DNA of 64,000 nt from Halichoerus grypus (GCF_964656455.1 NC_135716.1:76794484-76858483), one strand, 5' to 3'; numbered from the stretch's first letter, positions 34,482 through 47,366 are shown. Made by a program: numbers and translations. The notes: generated by a model from the letters alone, not told the origin.

Positions 34482-35591
34482 TGTCATGGATAAGCTGAAC
34501 TAAACAAAGATATGATCTTACTCAGCCTGTTGCAATAGGGAGAATGTTTGTTTGACTTGTTTCTATAAGAATATAAATTGTGAGAACATTGAAAGTACTG
34601 GAAGTTAAATTCCCTTAATTGCTAGGAATTTTAGAAATATTCAATTTATATAAGTGATTATCTCTTAAGGCAGTCAGAGTATCGTTCCTTTGACTTAAGA
34701 GATTTTATGATCTAATTTAGTAATACTATCTGGAGGTAGGAAAATATTACACACCCCACACAATCAGAGATAAAGTTCTTTCCAAATAACAGACATATAA
34801 ATATGACACAGACAGAGAAAGCTTATGGATTCAATTCAAAATTTTTGCCATGGGTCAAAGGTAAACACAGAATTACAAACTCACTGGTTTATGTCAAAAA
34901 GCTGTTCCCTTCCCAAAGGGTATGAATCCTTAATTGATTTGAGATCAAAATAGATAAAGTACACAAACAGAGCAGGCTAATAAATAGACCAATGGACATA
35001 AGATCTCTATAAACCATCAATTCATTTAGAAAGATTACAAAATGGATTGACCATAAAATCAAAAAGCCAACACCAGAAATTGAGTACACAAAAGGAAGCA
35101 AAACCAAATCCTCACAATGCTATGAGAAGAGAGTTCTGACAGAACTCCACAGAATCAGAAGCTCCTCTCACTATTAGGTTCCCAGATGGCCAACCATTAA
35201 TGGAGCCCTTTGAAGACCTCATCACCTGGATGGAGTAGACAAGAATCAAAGGCAAGGTCCAAACTTATGGAGTCAAGGCACCATGCTGTCAAATACAAAG
35301 TGCACTGGACAATTAAGGAGATGATTTTATTCTGGTTATTGCATTCATTAATGAGGAACATCTCAGAGAAAAGGAGGCAGGTAGACAAGAGATTCATCCA
35401 TCCATCTGATGGGAATCATGAAGAAGATCGCAGATGGGTCTTAGAATACACAAGTGTAAGCAGTCCTTTAGTGTGAGCTCTTTTTTAGGATACAAAAAGA
35501 TGGAGAGATTTTGGAAAACAAAAGGGTGGGGGGACTTCTTAATTGTTGCTGTCTTTCAGGAGCTCAGGGCTGAGGTCAAGTCACATTATCA
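34482..35591. mobile_element. 1,110-bp TG...CA insertion, LTR-like, unassigned
   Basis: The segment starts TGTCATGGATAAG and ends CACATTATCA. It splits an old L1 at a GTGG that is present on both sides (34478-34481, 35592-35595). TG...CA ends plus a 4-bp duplication are the signature of an integrase-made LTR insertion. No LTR family is recognised, no long frame is present, and orientation is uncertain. AATAAA occurs on both strands. Confidence 0.65.
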
Positions 35592-35595
35592 GTGG

Positions 35596-35815
35596 TTGCC
35601 TGGGTTTAGGGGAGAGGGTGGGAGGAGAGAGGCAGAAGAGAAGGATGGCAAAGGGGCACAAGGAAATTTGTGGTGTGATGGATATTTTCATTATATTGAC
35701 TGAGGTGATGGTTTCAAGCATTATAAAAGTGAGAAAAATTATCAAACTGTACATTTTAAGCATATGCAGTTTATTTTATGTCAATTATATCTCAAGAAAT
35801 ATGTTGAAAAATATG
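35596..35815 (+). repeat. Old L1 3' UTR, part 2, sense
   Basis: GTGGTTGCCTGGGTTTAGGG, TGATGGATATTTTCATTATA, AACTGTACATTTTAAGCATA and TCAATTATATCTCAAGAAAT are the classic end of a mammalian L1M-type 3' UTR. Confidence 0.88.
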
Positions 35816-35819
35816 CTTG

Positions 35820-37015
35820 ATAGATTGGCCTGACTGGCATAATATTTATTTTCAGGGAGGGATTGTGCTCATATTGTGAATTATCACATTACGTTCAAAA
35901 TTTTGGAAGTCAGATCACTGTTCACAAGATACTCCACATATGTTCAAAAGCTGAGCCCTTTACCAAATTGTATGCTGTATTTTAAAACTAATAATTATTT
36001 CAGGAGATATAATTATACTAGATGTTATAAATTTCTACCATTGCCAAGAATTCTTAAAATTCAATCACTTAGAGTTATTTCCAAAAGTCAGCAATTGCCA
36101 TTATATTATGAAAAACCAACTCTCTGCCTTGTTTAATTCTAATCTTCTTTAATGTAATAGAAGCATTCCCAAAAAGTTATAATTAAATATAACATTTGTC
36201 AGTTAACCATATTTAAAGTCATGAAAATAATTCAATATTAATTTTTTTATTCAGTTTGTCATAAGGTTAGCTTTAAAAATAATCTAGCATCTCTTTTAAT
36301 TTCTGCCTATTATGATACAGAAGGGGACTGAGGACCAACTCATTTGGGGCATATAGGTATAAGCATTGTGTATTTTATGTGCCAGCTGATGGGTCAAGGA
36401 GTGCTTTTAAATCACTAGAGTGGGAGTCTTAATTGTTTCTTTGAGGAAGAAACTAAGGTAGAATAAAAGTGAGAGATGGGGAGAAGAAATAATAGCATGG
36501 AATGTATAGTAAATGGGCAAAATAAAATGTTGTATGGGGCGGATGTCCTTAGGATAACCCCTGGCTTGATCTTGTATTATTTTACTGAAGGGAGGTTGAG
36601 ATTTACGAGCAGAGTCCAGTAGGTGGACCTGTAACTCAGGTTTGGTATGAAGTTTGAGGTACTCATGGATCATCCTGGGGAATATGCAGTTGTCTGTTTT
36701 ATAAAAGAAATGTACAGCTCAGCAGAGAACTCTATCAGGCCAATAGAACTGAAAACCGAAGAAAAAAAAGTACTCTCACACACCTCAAGGAGAAAAGCAT
36801 TTGTGGTATTGAATTATCCAAGAAACTGCTAAAGTTATCTATTACTTTGTATGAGTTATTTAACATTGAAAAATATTCAGATTACTTTAGCAGTATTTTT
36901 TTTCATGAAGTCTAAGTTTATTTATATCTAATGAATTGGGACCTGGTATTGCCCACATATTGTAATTTTGTTTTTGGCTTTCCATTTATAAATTACTTAT
37001 AACAAAAATACTTTA
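35820..37015. other. Intergenic sequence, no feature recognised
   Basis: This is AT-rich, with only short frames and no recognised repeat. Confidence 0.5.
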
Positions 37016-37019
37016 TCCT

Positions 37020-37413
37020 TGTTACGGGTTGAGTTGTGTCCCCCTGAAATTCATATGTTGAAATTCTAACCTTCTATACCTCATAACATGGCCTTATTTG
37101 GAGATAAGATCTTTAAAGATAATTAAGTTAGAATGAGATTATTAGGCTGGGCCCTAATTCAATATGACTGGTGTCCTATAAGAAAAGATTAGAACACAGG
37201 CACACATACAGGAGGAATTCCATGGGAACATGAGGACAGCCATCTCTACACCAAGGAGAAAAGCATGGAATGGGTCCTTCCCTCACCTCCCTCAGAAGGA
37301 ACTCACCCTTGATTTCAAAGTTCTGGCCTCCAAACTGTGAGACAATACATTTTTGTTCTTTAAGAAACCAGTCTTTGGTATACTTTGGTATGGCAGCCCT
37401 AGCAAACGAATAC
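37020..37413 (+). mobile_element. MaLR-type LTR (MLT1-like), sense
   Basis: GGGTTGAGTTGTGTCCCCCT, AAATTCATATGTTGAAATTC, GGGCCCTAATTCAATATGAC, CCAAACTGTGAGACAATAC and TATGGCAGCCCTAGCAAAC follow the ERVL-MaLR LTR order over nearly its full length. It appears to be a solo LTR, since no second LTR or internal region adjoins it. Confidence 0.85.
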
Positions 37414-37419
37414 TTCTCA

Positions 37420-40170
37420 TACACTTTCAGAATGTATGCTTCCTCTGTTTGTACCATATTGGATTAAAAAAAAAAAATCTTTAGCCCAGTCTTAAAGTTG
37501 ACGGTCATCTAAAGTCCACCCTGACTGGGGTACAAGCAGTAAGCTGACAAACTGATTATTTTGTTATTTCTCCTGTTTTTTTAAAGTTTAAGAGGAACAT
37601 CTGTGCACTACTCATGTGTAGTTGCTGTTTCACCCACCAGCAGCTGTGGGCAACCCAGACAAACATTCCCACATGGAGATAATTGCAGTGTGCCGTGTAG
37701 CCACAAAAACAGGCAATCAGCATCTGCTTTTAATTCTCCAGGCACCAGTACTGGGGTGCCAGTTCTGAAACTAATATACTGAAAAAAAAATGTTTCTCAG
37801 TCAGAGTAAAAGAGCATTTTATCAGCTCTGAAATAAGTTTGGGAAACTTGCCTGATGTAAAAGACACATTTTTTTGTAGGAAAAAAAACTGTTTTGATAA
37901 ACTTGTTTAAAACCAGTGAGAGAAACAAGTCAACCTTCAATAGTCCATCCTAGCATTAAAAATTATAAGATTAGGTAAAAATGTGAAATAGTGAAGATTC
38001 TACCATTTTGTGATTTATGGTATTCTAACTCATGTCTTCTCAATGTGATAAATTTCCGTCAATACTCAGTACTCACTAAGGAGTTGAAATTTTACAGTTT
38101 TTCTAAATTTCCGTTTCCTGGAGGCTGGTTACTGCTGGGAGAGGAAGACATTCTGTAGGAATGAGAATCAATGATGCTGCCCAGAGAATTTGGAAGTAAG
38201 TTTTCAAATAATTAAAATAATAAAAACAAATATGGATGATCACCCCTCCTTGCTATTAAAAGTGCATAATTCTTCATGTTGAGCAGATTTTTAATGAAAT
38301 AACTACGAAGAAGTGTCATATGTAAAAGAGTTCTTTAATGGGATTAGAATGTCACCAGTAATTCAAGGAGTTGTACTTTCCCCTGTGGTCTTTGGCAAAG
38401 TGTCATAATCCTATAGCTGTAGAGTCTAGTGTTACACACTTTCCAAAATTCCACCATTTACTTTATAATGATTGATATTAAGTGATGCTTGTAACACTTT
38501 CTTCCTTTTTATGGATGCTCACAGGTCCTCTGTTTCCATCTTTCTCCCTCCGTCTGTCAATCTGACTGTCTCCTCTCATCCTCTCCTTCTCCCCATCTAC
38601 TCTTTCATTTCTGTGGTTAAATAATCTCATTTAACTGATTTGCTTTGTAATCTAGTATCAAGTTACATCAGTTAGGTTGAATTAGGCTGCAACTACCACA
38701 CCCTGGCTACACCTATGTTAAACAATAATGATGTGTGCTATCTCACACAAAAGCATGTCTAGAGACAGGGCAAGCTTCAGGGTTGGTTAGCTCATTAGCT
38801 TAATTAGTTCAACCAGGAGGCAGATTCCTCCATCTCTCTGCTCTGCTCTCCTAAGTATCATCTTTATCCCCAACAGTTTTAGGCCTGATGTCAACCCAGA
38901 GGATGAAGGCGGTCTATTTCTTCCTATGGCATTCCCTTAGGAGCAAATTGCTGTTCCCAAAATGTCTACTACAGGCTTCTCCTTACTTCTTGTGCCCTTC
39001 CCTGAAACAACTGTTGATAAAAGAATAAGAAATTAATTGAGATCACTCCTCTATCTTCCCCTGCCTTTCTCACTGTGAACTTCCAGGGTTGAGCAGATTG
39101 TCCTTACCCTCCTGCCCAAGTTTCTAGTTCTTCAGCTTCCCTGCATTCTTCCAGCCTCAAAGACCAAGCCCACTAGTCTTGGCTATCACGGGGAGCTGAT
39201 GTCAATTTCCTCTTGTGTCCACAAATCCCTGAGCTCCAGGATCTTTCCAGCATCTTCCCTCCACTCTCCATCACTGTGCTGCAGGCTAGTTAACTGCCTT
39301 GCTCATAACTATAGAGTTAATTGCCAAGAAACATTCAGCAGAGCATAAGAATTCACCTAAATCTAGAGGTTGGTAAGTTATAGCAGTCAGAGATCTGAGG
39401 AGATGGACAACTGAGTGGTAAACAGAGAGGAATAAAAATATCAGGGTGTGGTACTTCCAGAACTCTACCCTGAATAATTATCATTCTTATTTGAGCTCAT
39501 TTGAGTTGGGATTCTCTTGCTTCAACTAAAAGAGTCCTGTCTAATCAACCACCCATTGGCTAAATCTCTCCAAGTCTTATGTCCTTGCTGGAATTAACAT
39601 CCTGTTAAGAAAAACTGCATAGAGCTGACCAGCCCAGTCCTCCACAGACCTAATTGAGCAACTGGTAGGGCAAAAGCAAAATCTTTAAGAAGCTTTAAGG
39701 CAAACCAAGAAGATCCAGTACTAAGTCCAGATTGATAAGAGTAGGAATATAAAAGGAAAGGAAATATAAAAGGAAAGGAATATAAAAGGAAAACAGAGAC
39801 AAGAACAAGAGAAGATGAGATCAGAAGAGAGAAGAGTTTAAAAAGCAAGCAAGGAGAACTCCATTGGTAAGTACATGTGTGTGATAAACTCTCTTAGAGA
39901 TAGAGGCTCAGGTTAGATGGACATCTTTTTCAATTAGGAGAAAATAGTATTTTCCTCCAAAACTGATGTAAGGTAATATATAAGATGCTGAACGCATTGT
40001 AAAATAGTAGATATTTTCCCTTTCTAGCTTTTGTCAAAGTAAATGAGATAATGCATAAATGCGTTGTTAAAGAATGACAAATTCTACCTTCTTAAATTAA
40101 TCAATGCTTCTCATTCTTTCTGTCCTTGTACAATGCTGATGTTCTCCAACATTACCAGTTATTATCAGTA
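37420..40170. other. Intergenic sequence, mostly unassigned
   Basis: About 38670-38950 may be a decayed repeat (AACCAGGAGGCAGATTCCTC, CATCTCTCTGCTCTGCTC). A short tandem repeat near 39744-39792 is listed separately. I see no gene. Confidence 0.45.
39744..39792. repeat. Short tandem repeat, 3 copies of about 17 bp
   Basis: The unit GGAATATAAAAGGAAA is repeated three times with one-base length differences. Confidence 0.85.
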
Positions 40171-40171
40171 A

Positions 40172-41176
40172 AGAATACACCAAAACATGATTTAAGACTA
40201 ATAAATGAATTCAGTAAAGCCACAAGATACAAAATTAACATATAAAAGTCAAGTACATTTCTATGCACTAATAACAAGAGAAATTAGAAAACAATCCTAT
40301 TTAAAATTGCATCATAAAGAATAAAATACCTGGGAATAAATTTAACCACAGAAGTGAAAGACCAATAGTCAGATAACTATGACATTAATGCAAAAAAATT
40401 GAAGATTACACAAATAAGTCAAAGTATACTGTACCCATGCATTGGAAAAATTGTTGTTAAAATATCCATAGTACCCAAAGCAATCTATAGATTTAATGCA
40501 GTCTTTGTCAAAATACCAATGGTATTTTTCACAGAACTAGAACAAGAAATCCTAAAATTTATATGGAATGACAAAAGACCCCAAATAGCCAAAGCAATTT
40601 TGAGAAAGAAGAACAAACCTGGAGGAATCACACTCTCTGATTTCAAACTATACTGCAAAGCTATAGTAATCAAAACAGTATGGTACTGGAGCAAAAACAG
40701 ACACATAGGCCAATGGAATAGAGTAGGAAGCCCCAAAATAAACCCATGCTTATAGGGACAATTAACCTATGATATAAGAGGCAATAATGGGCATGTCTCT
40801 TCAATAAATGGTGTTGAGAAAACTGGACAGCTACATGCAAAAGAATAAAACAGGACCACTATCTTATACCATATACAAAAATAAATTCAAAATGGATTAA
40901 AAACTTGAATGTAAGACCTGAAACAAAAGAAACACCTAGAAGAAACCATAGGCAGTAAGCTCTTTGACATCAGTCTCAGTAATATTTTTTTGAAATAGTC
41001 TCCTCAAGCAAGGCAACAAAAGCTAAAATAAACAAAAGGGATTGCAACAAACTAAGAAGCTTTTGTATGGTGAAGGAAACCAACAACAATACAAAAAGCA
41101 ACCTAGTCAATGGGAGAATATATTTTAAAATCATACATCTGATAAGATATTAATCGAAAGTATATAAAGAAATCAA
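40172..41176 (+). pseudogene. L1 ORF2 fragment (end of RT and C-terminal region)
   Basis: This is a decayed, 5'-truncated L1 ORF2. Its longest intact frame (40399-40755) contains [19 protein letters not shown] and [17 protein letters not shown], diagnostic of the region after the L1 reverse-transcriptase core. Upstream sequence includes the LINEFSK-like RT stretch (near 40203). Downstream it breaks into several frames. It stops without any 3' UTR or poly(A), directly against an L1 5' UTR at about 41180. It is therefore a rearranged fragment and not a normal insertion. It makes no functional protein. Confidence 0.88.
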
Positions 41177-41179
41177 AAC

Positions 41180-42520
41180 TTGAGATAAGGATGGTGGCAG
41201 AGTAGGAGGACCCTAGGCTTTTCTCATCACATGAACACAACTAGATAACTATCAAATCATCCTAAATATTCCAGAAATATATCTAACTGACAGAACAAAC
41301 TCCACAACTAAAGGGAAAGAAGAGGCCACACTGAAGAAGGTAGGAAGTACAGAGACATGGCTTAGAGAAGAAACGGGTAACAGCTGCTATGGAAGGAAAA
41401 AGGGAGAAGGGTGAGAGAGAAGGGAGCACACAGGAGAACACACAGGAGAACATTTCCCCAAAGCCATTGGCTTGGAAAACAAGAGGGGATGAATTTTGTG
41501 AGTTCTTGCAACCAGTGGGGCTTGAAGCCTGGAGTTTTAAAGGTCAATGGGCTTGGCCAGGATAAGGCCCAGAGGGCACTGCCCTACTCCTGGAGAGAAG
41601 GCAGTCAACCCAGGGGCAGACACTGTGGATACACTGTTCTGAGGGCACCTGGAGTACACAATGGAAGTGTATTCCTGAGAGACAGAGTTCATGAGACACC
41701 TCTCTGGGAACAAAGGATCTGGCCAATGCCATTTCCTTCCCCCCACCCCTAAGCATAAACACAGAGCAACCTGCAGGAAGCAGCACAGCATGGACAATGA
41801 CTGCCTAACTTGCTTAACCAAGACCCACACCCCTGCCCACTGGGGGGACTGCTCTTCTCAATCAAGCTTGCCTCAGTCCCAGTGCAGCAGGCTACTCACC
41901 CAGAAGACCAGCACAAACCCCTGCCCACATCACATCTCCTGACCAGAGAGTTCTGCAGGGCCTCAGTTCCAGTGGAGGTGGTGACAGGTCTCATTTAACA
42001 AGCAGACAAGTTAAAACTCTCCACATTCAGGCCAGGGACCAAATACTACCCACTGCAAGCAAGGAGAGCCTCTGCAGATTACTGGCCTGAAGGATAGAGC
42101 AGCCAAAACACAACAGCAGAGTGCACACAACACACACTGGAGACAGTCTCTAAAGTGCCAGGCCCTGGGCACTACATGACCTCTTCTTCATAAGGCCATT
42201 ACTTTCAGGAGCAGGAGACATAGTTGGCTTTTCTAACACATAAAAGAAGGCAGAGACTTAGATAAAATATGAAGTCAGAGGAATTTATCCCAAATTAAAT
42301 AACAAGAAAAGGCCATGGCCGGAGCTCTACATGAAACAGATATAAGTAACATGCCTAATGGAGAATTTAAAGCAACAATCATAAGGATACTACCTGGGCT
42401 TGAGAAGAAAACAGAAGACATCAGTGAGACCCTTACAACAGAAATAAAAGAGTTAAAAAGAATTAGTCAGAAATGAAGAGTGCAATAAACGATAATAGAA
42501 ACACACTTGAGGTGGAAGAA
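41180..42520 (+). mobile_element. L1 5' UTR plus start of ORF1 (first unit)
   Basis: GGATGGTGGCAGAGTAGGAG, followed by ACACAACTAGATAACTATC and CAACTAAAGGGAAAGAAGAG, is a carnivoran L1 5' UTR (about 1 kb, GC-richer). It leads into an ORF1-like start near 42270-42475 that resembles the second unit's ORF1 (AGCAACAATCATAAGGATAC / AACAACAATTATAAGGATAC). It then breaks off where a second L1 5' end begins at about 42525. Confidence 0.75.
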
Positions 42521-42524
42521 GGTA

Positions 42525-42790
42525 AAATGGGGGAGGAGTAGGGTGACTCTAAGCTTGTCTCCTTCCTTGAACACAGCTAGGTAAATATCAAATCATTCTG
42601 AACACCCAAGAATCGATCAGAAGTCCTGTCCCAGAATACTGCATGTCTACAAACTGGAAAAACAACCTGTGTAAGCTTCTTATAACAAGCAGACCAAAAC
42701 GCACCTAAGATCTAGCACCCTTTATTTTATTTATTTATTTTTTAATTTTTTTAATTTTTGTTTTATTTTTTTCCTTTCCTTCTTTTTTTT
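42525..42790 (+). mobile_element. Second L1 5' UTR in tandem
   Basis: ATGGGGGAGGAGTAGGGTGA and AACACAGCTAGGTAAATATC repeat the 5' start of the preceding unit in diverged form. A T-rich block (42721-42790) then runs up to ORF1. It is shorter than the first unit's 5' UTR. Confidence 0.7.
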
Positions 42791-42798
42791 CCTCCAAA

Positions 42799-43690
42799 AT
42801 GACAAGATGGAGGAATTTACCCCAAAGAGAGAACAGGAAGAAATGATGACCAGAGCTTTAATTAATACAGATATTAGTAAGATAGCTAAACTAGAATTCA
42901 AAACAACAATTATAAGGATACTGGTTGGGCTTGAAAAATACATAGAAGACACTAGAGAATTCCTTACTGCAGAGATAAAAGAACTAAAATATATTTAGGC
43001 CAAAATTAAAAATGCTATAACCGAGATGCAAGCTGGAATGGACGCCATAAAAATGAGGATGAACAAAGCAGAGGAATGAATCAGTGATATAAAAGATAAA
43101 ATTATGGAAAATAATGAAGCTGAAAAGAAGAGAGAAACAAAAATAATGGATCATGAAGGTAGAATTAGGGAACTCAGAAACTTATTAAAATGGAATAACA
43201 TTCATATCATGGGAGTCCCAGAAGATAAAGAGAGAGAAAAAGGGGCAGAAGGTTTATTTGAGCAAATTATAGCTGAAAACGTCCCTAATCTGGGGAAGGA
43301 TACAGACATCAATATCCAGGAAGCGCAGAGAACTTCCATTAAATTCAACAAAAGCTGACCATCACCCAGGCATATCATAGTCAAATTCACAAAATACACA
43401 GATGAGAAAAGAATCCTGAATGCAGCAAGAGAAAAAATCATCCTTAAGCTACAAGGGAAGACAGATCAGGTTCACAGCAGATCTGTCCACAGAATACTGG
43501 CAGGCCCAAGAGAGTGCTAGGATATATTCAACGTACTGAATGGGAAAAATGTGCAGCCAAGAATACTCTATCCAGCAAGGCTTTCATTCAGAATAGAAGG
43601 AGAGATAAAGGGTTTCTTAGACAAGCAAAAACTAAAGAAGTTCGTGACCACTAAACCAGCCCTGCAAGAAGTATTAAGGGGGACTCTTTG
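42799..43690 (+). pseudogene. L1 ORF1 (RNA-binding protein), broken
   Basis: L1 ORF1 encodes a trimeric RNA-binding chaperone. The coiled-coil part lies at 42807-42998 (ending in a TAG stop) and the RRM/C-terminal part at 43104-43358, with IHIMGVPEDKEREKGAEGLF and AENVPNLGKDTDINIQEAQR. The final RRM-to-CTD portion reads on to about 43690 in other frames. At least one stop and one shift separate the parts. It lies just upstream of ORF2, as in a normal L1. It is old and not functional. Confidence 0.88.
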
Positions 43691-43773
43691 AATGGGGAAA
43701 AAAAGACCAAAAGTGACAAAGACTAGAAAGGACCAGAGAACATCACCAGAAACACCAACTGTACAGGTAACAC

Positions 43774-46612
43774 AATGACACTAAATTCATGTCCTCCAAT
43801 AATCACTGTGAATGTGAATGGACTAAATGCTCCAATCAAAAGACATAGAATATCACAATGGATAAAAACAAACAAACAAACAAACAAGATCCATCTATAT
43901 GCTTCCTACAAGAGATTCATTTTAGACCTAAAGACACCTGCAGATTAAAAGTGCAAGGATGGAGAATCCTCTATCATCATAATGGACGTCAAAAGAAAGC
44001 TGGAGTAGCTATACATATATCAGACAAACTAGATTTTAAAACAAAGACTATAACAAGAGATAAAGGGCATTATATTATAATTAAGGAGTCTATCCATCAA
44101 GAAGATCTAACAATTATAAATATTTTTGTCCCCAACTTAGGAGCACCCAAATATATAAATCAATTAATAATAAACATAAAGAAATTCACTGATAATACAA
44201 TAAGAGTAGGGAACTTTAACACCCCACTCACAGCAATGAACAGATCATCTAAGCAGAAGATCAACAAGGAAACAATGGATTTGAATAACACCACTGGACC
44301 AGACGGACTTAACAGATATATTCAGAACATTTCATCCTAAACCAGCAGAATACACATTCTTTTCGAGAGCATATGGAACATTCTCCAGAATAATTAACAT
44401 ACTGGGTCACAAATTAGCCCTCAACAAGTACAAAAAGATTGAGATCATACCATGTATATTTTCAGACCACAACACCATAAAACCTGAAGTCATCCACAAG
44501 AAAAAATTTGGAAAGACCACAAATACATGGAGGTTAAAGAACATCCTACTAAAGAACGGATGGGTTAACCAGGAAATAAAAGAAGAAATTAAAAAGTACA
44601 TGGAAGCAAATGAAAATGAAAACACAAAAGTCCAAAAACTTTGGGATGCAACAAAGGCAGCCCTAAGAGGGAAGTATATTGCAATATAAGCCTACCTCAA
44701 GAAGCAAGAAAAGTCTCAAATACACAATTTAACCTTACACCTAAAGGAGACAAAAACAAAAACAAAACCAGCAGAAGGAAGGAAATAATAAAAATTAGAG
44801 CAGAAATAAATTATATAGAAACTAAAAAAAAACAATAGGGCAGCTCAATGAAACCAGGAGCTGGTTCTTTGAAAACATTAATAAATTTGATAACCCTCTA
44901 GCCATACTTACCAAAAAGAAAAGAGAAAGGACACAAATAAATAAAATCACAATGAGAGAGGAGAAATAACAGCCAACACCACAGAAATACAAACAATTAT
45001 AAAAGAATTTTATGAAAAACTATATGCCAACAAATTGGACAATCTGGAAGAAATGGACAAATTCCTTGAAATGTATAAATTACCAAAACTGAAACAGAAA
45101 GAAATAAAAAATTTGAACAGACCCATAACCAGCAAAGAAATTGAATCAGTAATCAAAAATCTCCCAACGTACAAAAGTCCAGAGCCAGAAGCCTTCACAA
45201 ATGAATTCTACCAAACATTTAAAGAAGAGATAATACCTCTTCTTCTCAAACTATTCCAAAAAAATAGAAAAAGAAGGAAAAGTTCCAAATTCATTCTATG
45301 AGGGCAGGATTACCATGATACCAAAACCAGATAAAGATACCACTAAAAAGGAGAACTACAAGCCAATATCCCTGGTGAACATAGATGCAAAAATACTTAA
45401 TAAAACACTAAAACTGAATCCAACAATACATTAAAAAAAAATCATTCACCAAGATCAAATGGGATTTATTCCTGGGATGCAAGTGTGGTTCAATATTTGC
45501 AAATCAACCAACAGGATACATCACATTAGTAAAAGAAAGGATAAGAACCATATGATGCAGAAAAAGCAGTTCACAAATACAACATCCACTATGATAAAAA
45601 AAAAAAAAAAACCCTTAACAAAGTAGGTTTAGAGGGAACATACCTCAACATAATAAAGGCCGTATATGAAAAACCCACAGCCAATTTAGGATGATCCTAA
45701 ATGGGAAAAAAACTGAGAGCTTTTCCTCTATGGTCAGGAACAAGATAGGGATGTCCACTCTCACCACTGTTTTTTAACATAGTTCTGGAAGTCCTAGCCA
45801 CAGCTATCAAACAACAAAAAGAAATAAAAAGCATCCAAATTGGAAAGGAAGAAGTCAAATTTTCACTATTTGTGCAGGTCACATGATACTATATATAGAA
45901 AACCTGAAAGACTCCTCCAAAAAACTGCTAGAACTGATAAATGAATTCAGTAAAGTTGCAGGATACAAAATCAACATACAGAAATCTGTTGCATTTCTAT
46001 ACATCAATAATAAAGCAGCAGAATGAGAAGTTAAGGAATCAATCCCATTTGCAATTGCACCAAAAACAATAAGATACCTAGTAATAAACCCAACCAAAGA
46101 GATGAAAGATCTGTTCTATGAAAACTATAAAACACTGACAAAGGAAATTGAAGATGACACAAAGAAATGGAAAAATGTTCCATACTTATGGACTGGAAGA
46201 ACAAATATTGGTGAAATGTCTATACTACCCAAAGCCATCTACACATTTAATGCAATCCCTATCAAAATACCAACAGCATTTTTCACAGAACTAGGACAAA
46301 CAATCCTAAAATTTGTGTGGAACAACAAAAAGCCCTGAATAGCCAAAGCAAACTTGAAAAATAAAAGCAAGCTGGCGGCATCATGATTCTGGACTTCAAG
46401 TTCTATTACAAAGCTGTAGCGATCAAAACAGTATGGTATTGGCACAAAAACAGACACATAGATCAGTGGAACAGAATAGAAAACCCAGACATGAGCCCAT
46501 AACTATATGGTCAATTCATCTTCAACGAAGCAGGAAAGAATATGCAATGGAAAAAAAGACAGTCTCTTCAACAAATGGTGTTGGGAAAACTGGACAGCAA
46601 CATGCAAAATAT
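43774..46612 (+). pseudogene. L1 ORF2 (endonuclease and reverse transcriptase), dead
   Basis: Domains appear in normal L1 order. The APE-type endonuclease begins near 43774 (TVNVNGLNAPIKRHRISQW in that frame) and continues in the 43858-44340 frame with LQEIHF and VGNFNTPLTAMNRSSKQK. The family has Asp where this copy has Asn in the GNFNTPL motif, so a catalytic metal-binding residue is lost. Then come the [20 protein letters not shown] region (45035), RT blocks ([13 protein letters not shown] near 45460, CPLSP-like near 45750) and the post-RT region (46102-46338, [19 protein letters not shown]). The RT catalytic FADD box is destroyed near 45873-45890. Many stops and shifts interrupt the gene. 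Confidence 0.9.
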
Positions 46613-46665
46613 ACTCAACATCACTTATCAGGGAAATGCAAATGCAAACCACAATGACAGTAAAT
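46613..46665 (+). mobile_element. Residual L1 ORF2 piece after an internal deletion
   Basis: After GGACAGCAACATGCAAAATA the sequence jumps to CATCACTTATCAGGGAAATG, a part of L1 ORF2 normally several hundred bases further on. L1 similarity ends soon after. No 3' UTR or A-tail is present. Confidence 0.7.
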
Positions 46666-46669
46666 CCTT

Positions 46670-47366
46670 CTCTTTGATCTAATAACATTTAGAAGGCCAC
46701 AAGAAATACAAATTTCACTTTTACAATATGCACAATGAATATTTCAGAGAAAGGTGTTAACAGCTCTTGATGTAATTAATGATACTAGATAACAATCACA
46801 GTTTCCCAACTGCACCAGACTGTTTTCCATGAGGAAGAGAAAACAGTCTTGCCTCTGAAGGTACTTGGTATGAGTACTTGGTAATATACATTTTACCAGT
46901 GTTGTTATCGGTGCATTGAAATGATGAAGGGGAATCTGGAGGTATAAGAGAAGTTATTTTTATCTTGGCCAGGATTTTCTTGCATTTTCTCACCTGCAAA
47001 TCTGTGAACAACAATCATTGCCTCTTTGTGGATGTTGCTTTGTTAGTTGGATTTGCAGTAAGAATTCTCCCCAAAGGCAAACTGTTTTTCCTCTAGGATG
47101 GAGGCTGGCTTAAGACTAATCGCCGGCCCAATCCTGTCACCCTGAACTAAATTTGTCCTTATGCAGACTAGACTACCTGGTATGGATATAGCTGGTGTTC
47201 ATTTAATTTTAATATTCATGTCCTTTGGGCCTGTGATAAGAACTCACTGATCCTCACCCTCATTAATCAGCTTTTTCAATTCCCTATCTCAGAATGGACA
47301 GCCACCTTATCTTAGGTTTATTGTATGGAGACTGAAACCTGTATTAATGGCAATGTAAAGATGCTT
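46670..47366. other. Intergenic sequence, no feature recognised
   Basis: No recognisable repeat or gene. Confidence 0.45.

Noticed and set aside
43858..44340. 160-codon frame as a possible host gene
   Set aside because: It is the APE-type endonuclease of L1 ORF2 with a damaged catalytic motif, flanked by the rest of the L1.
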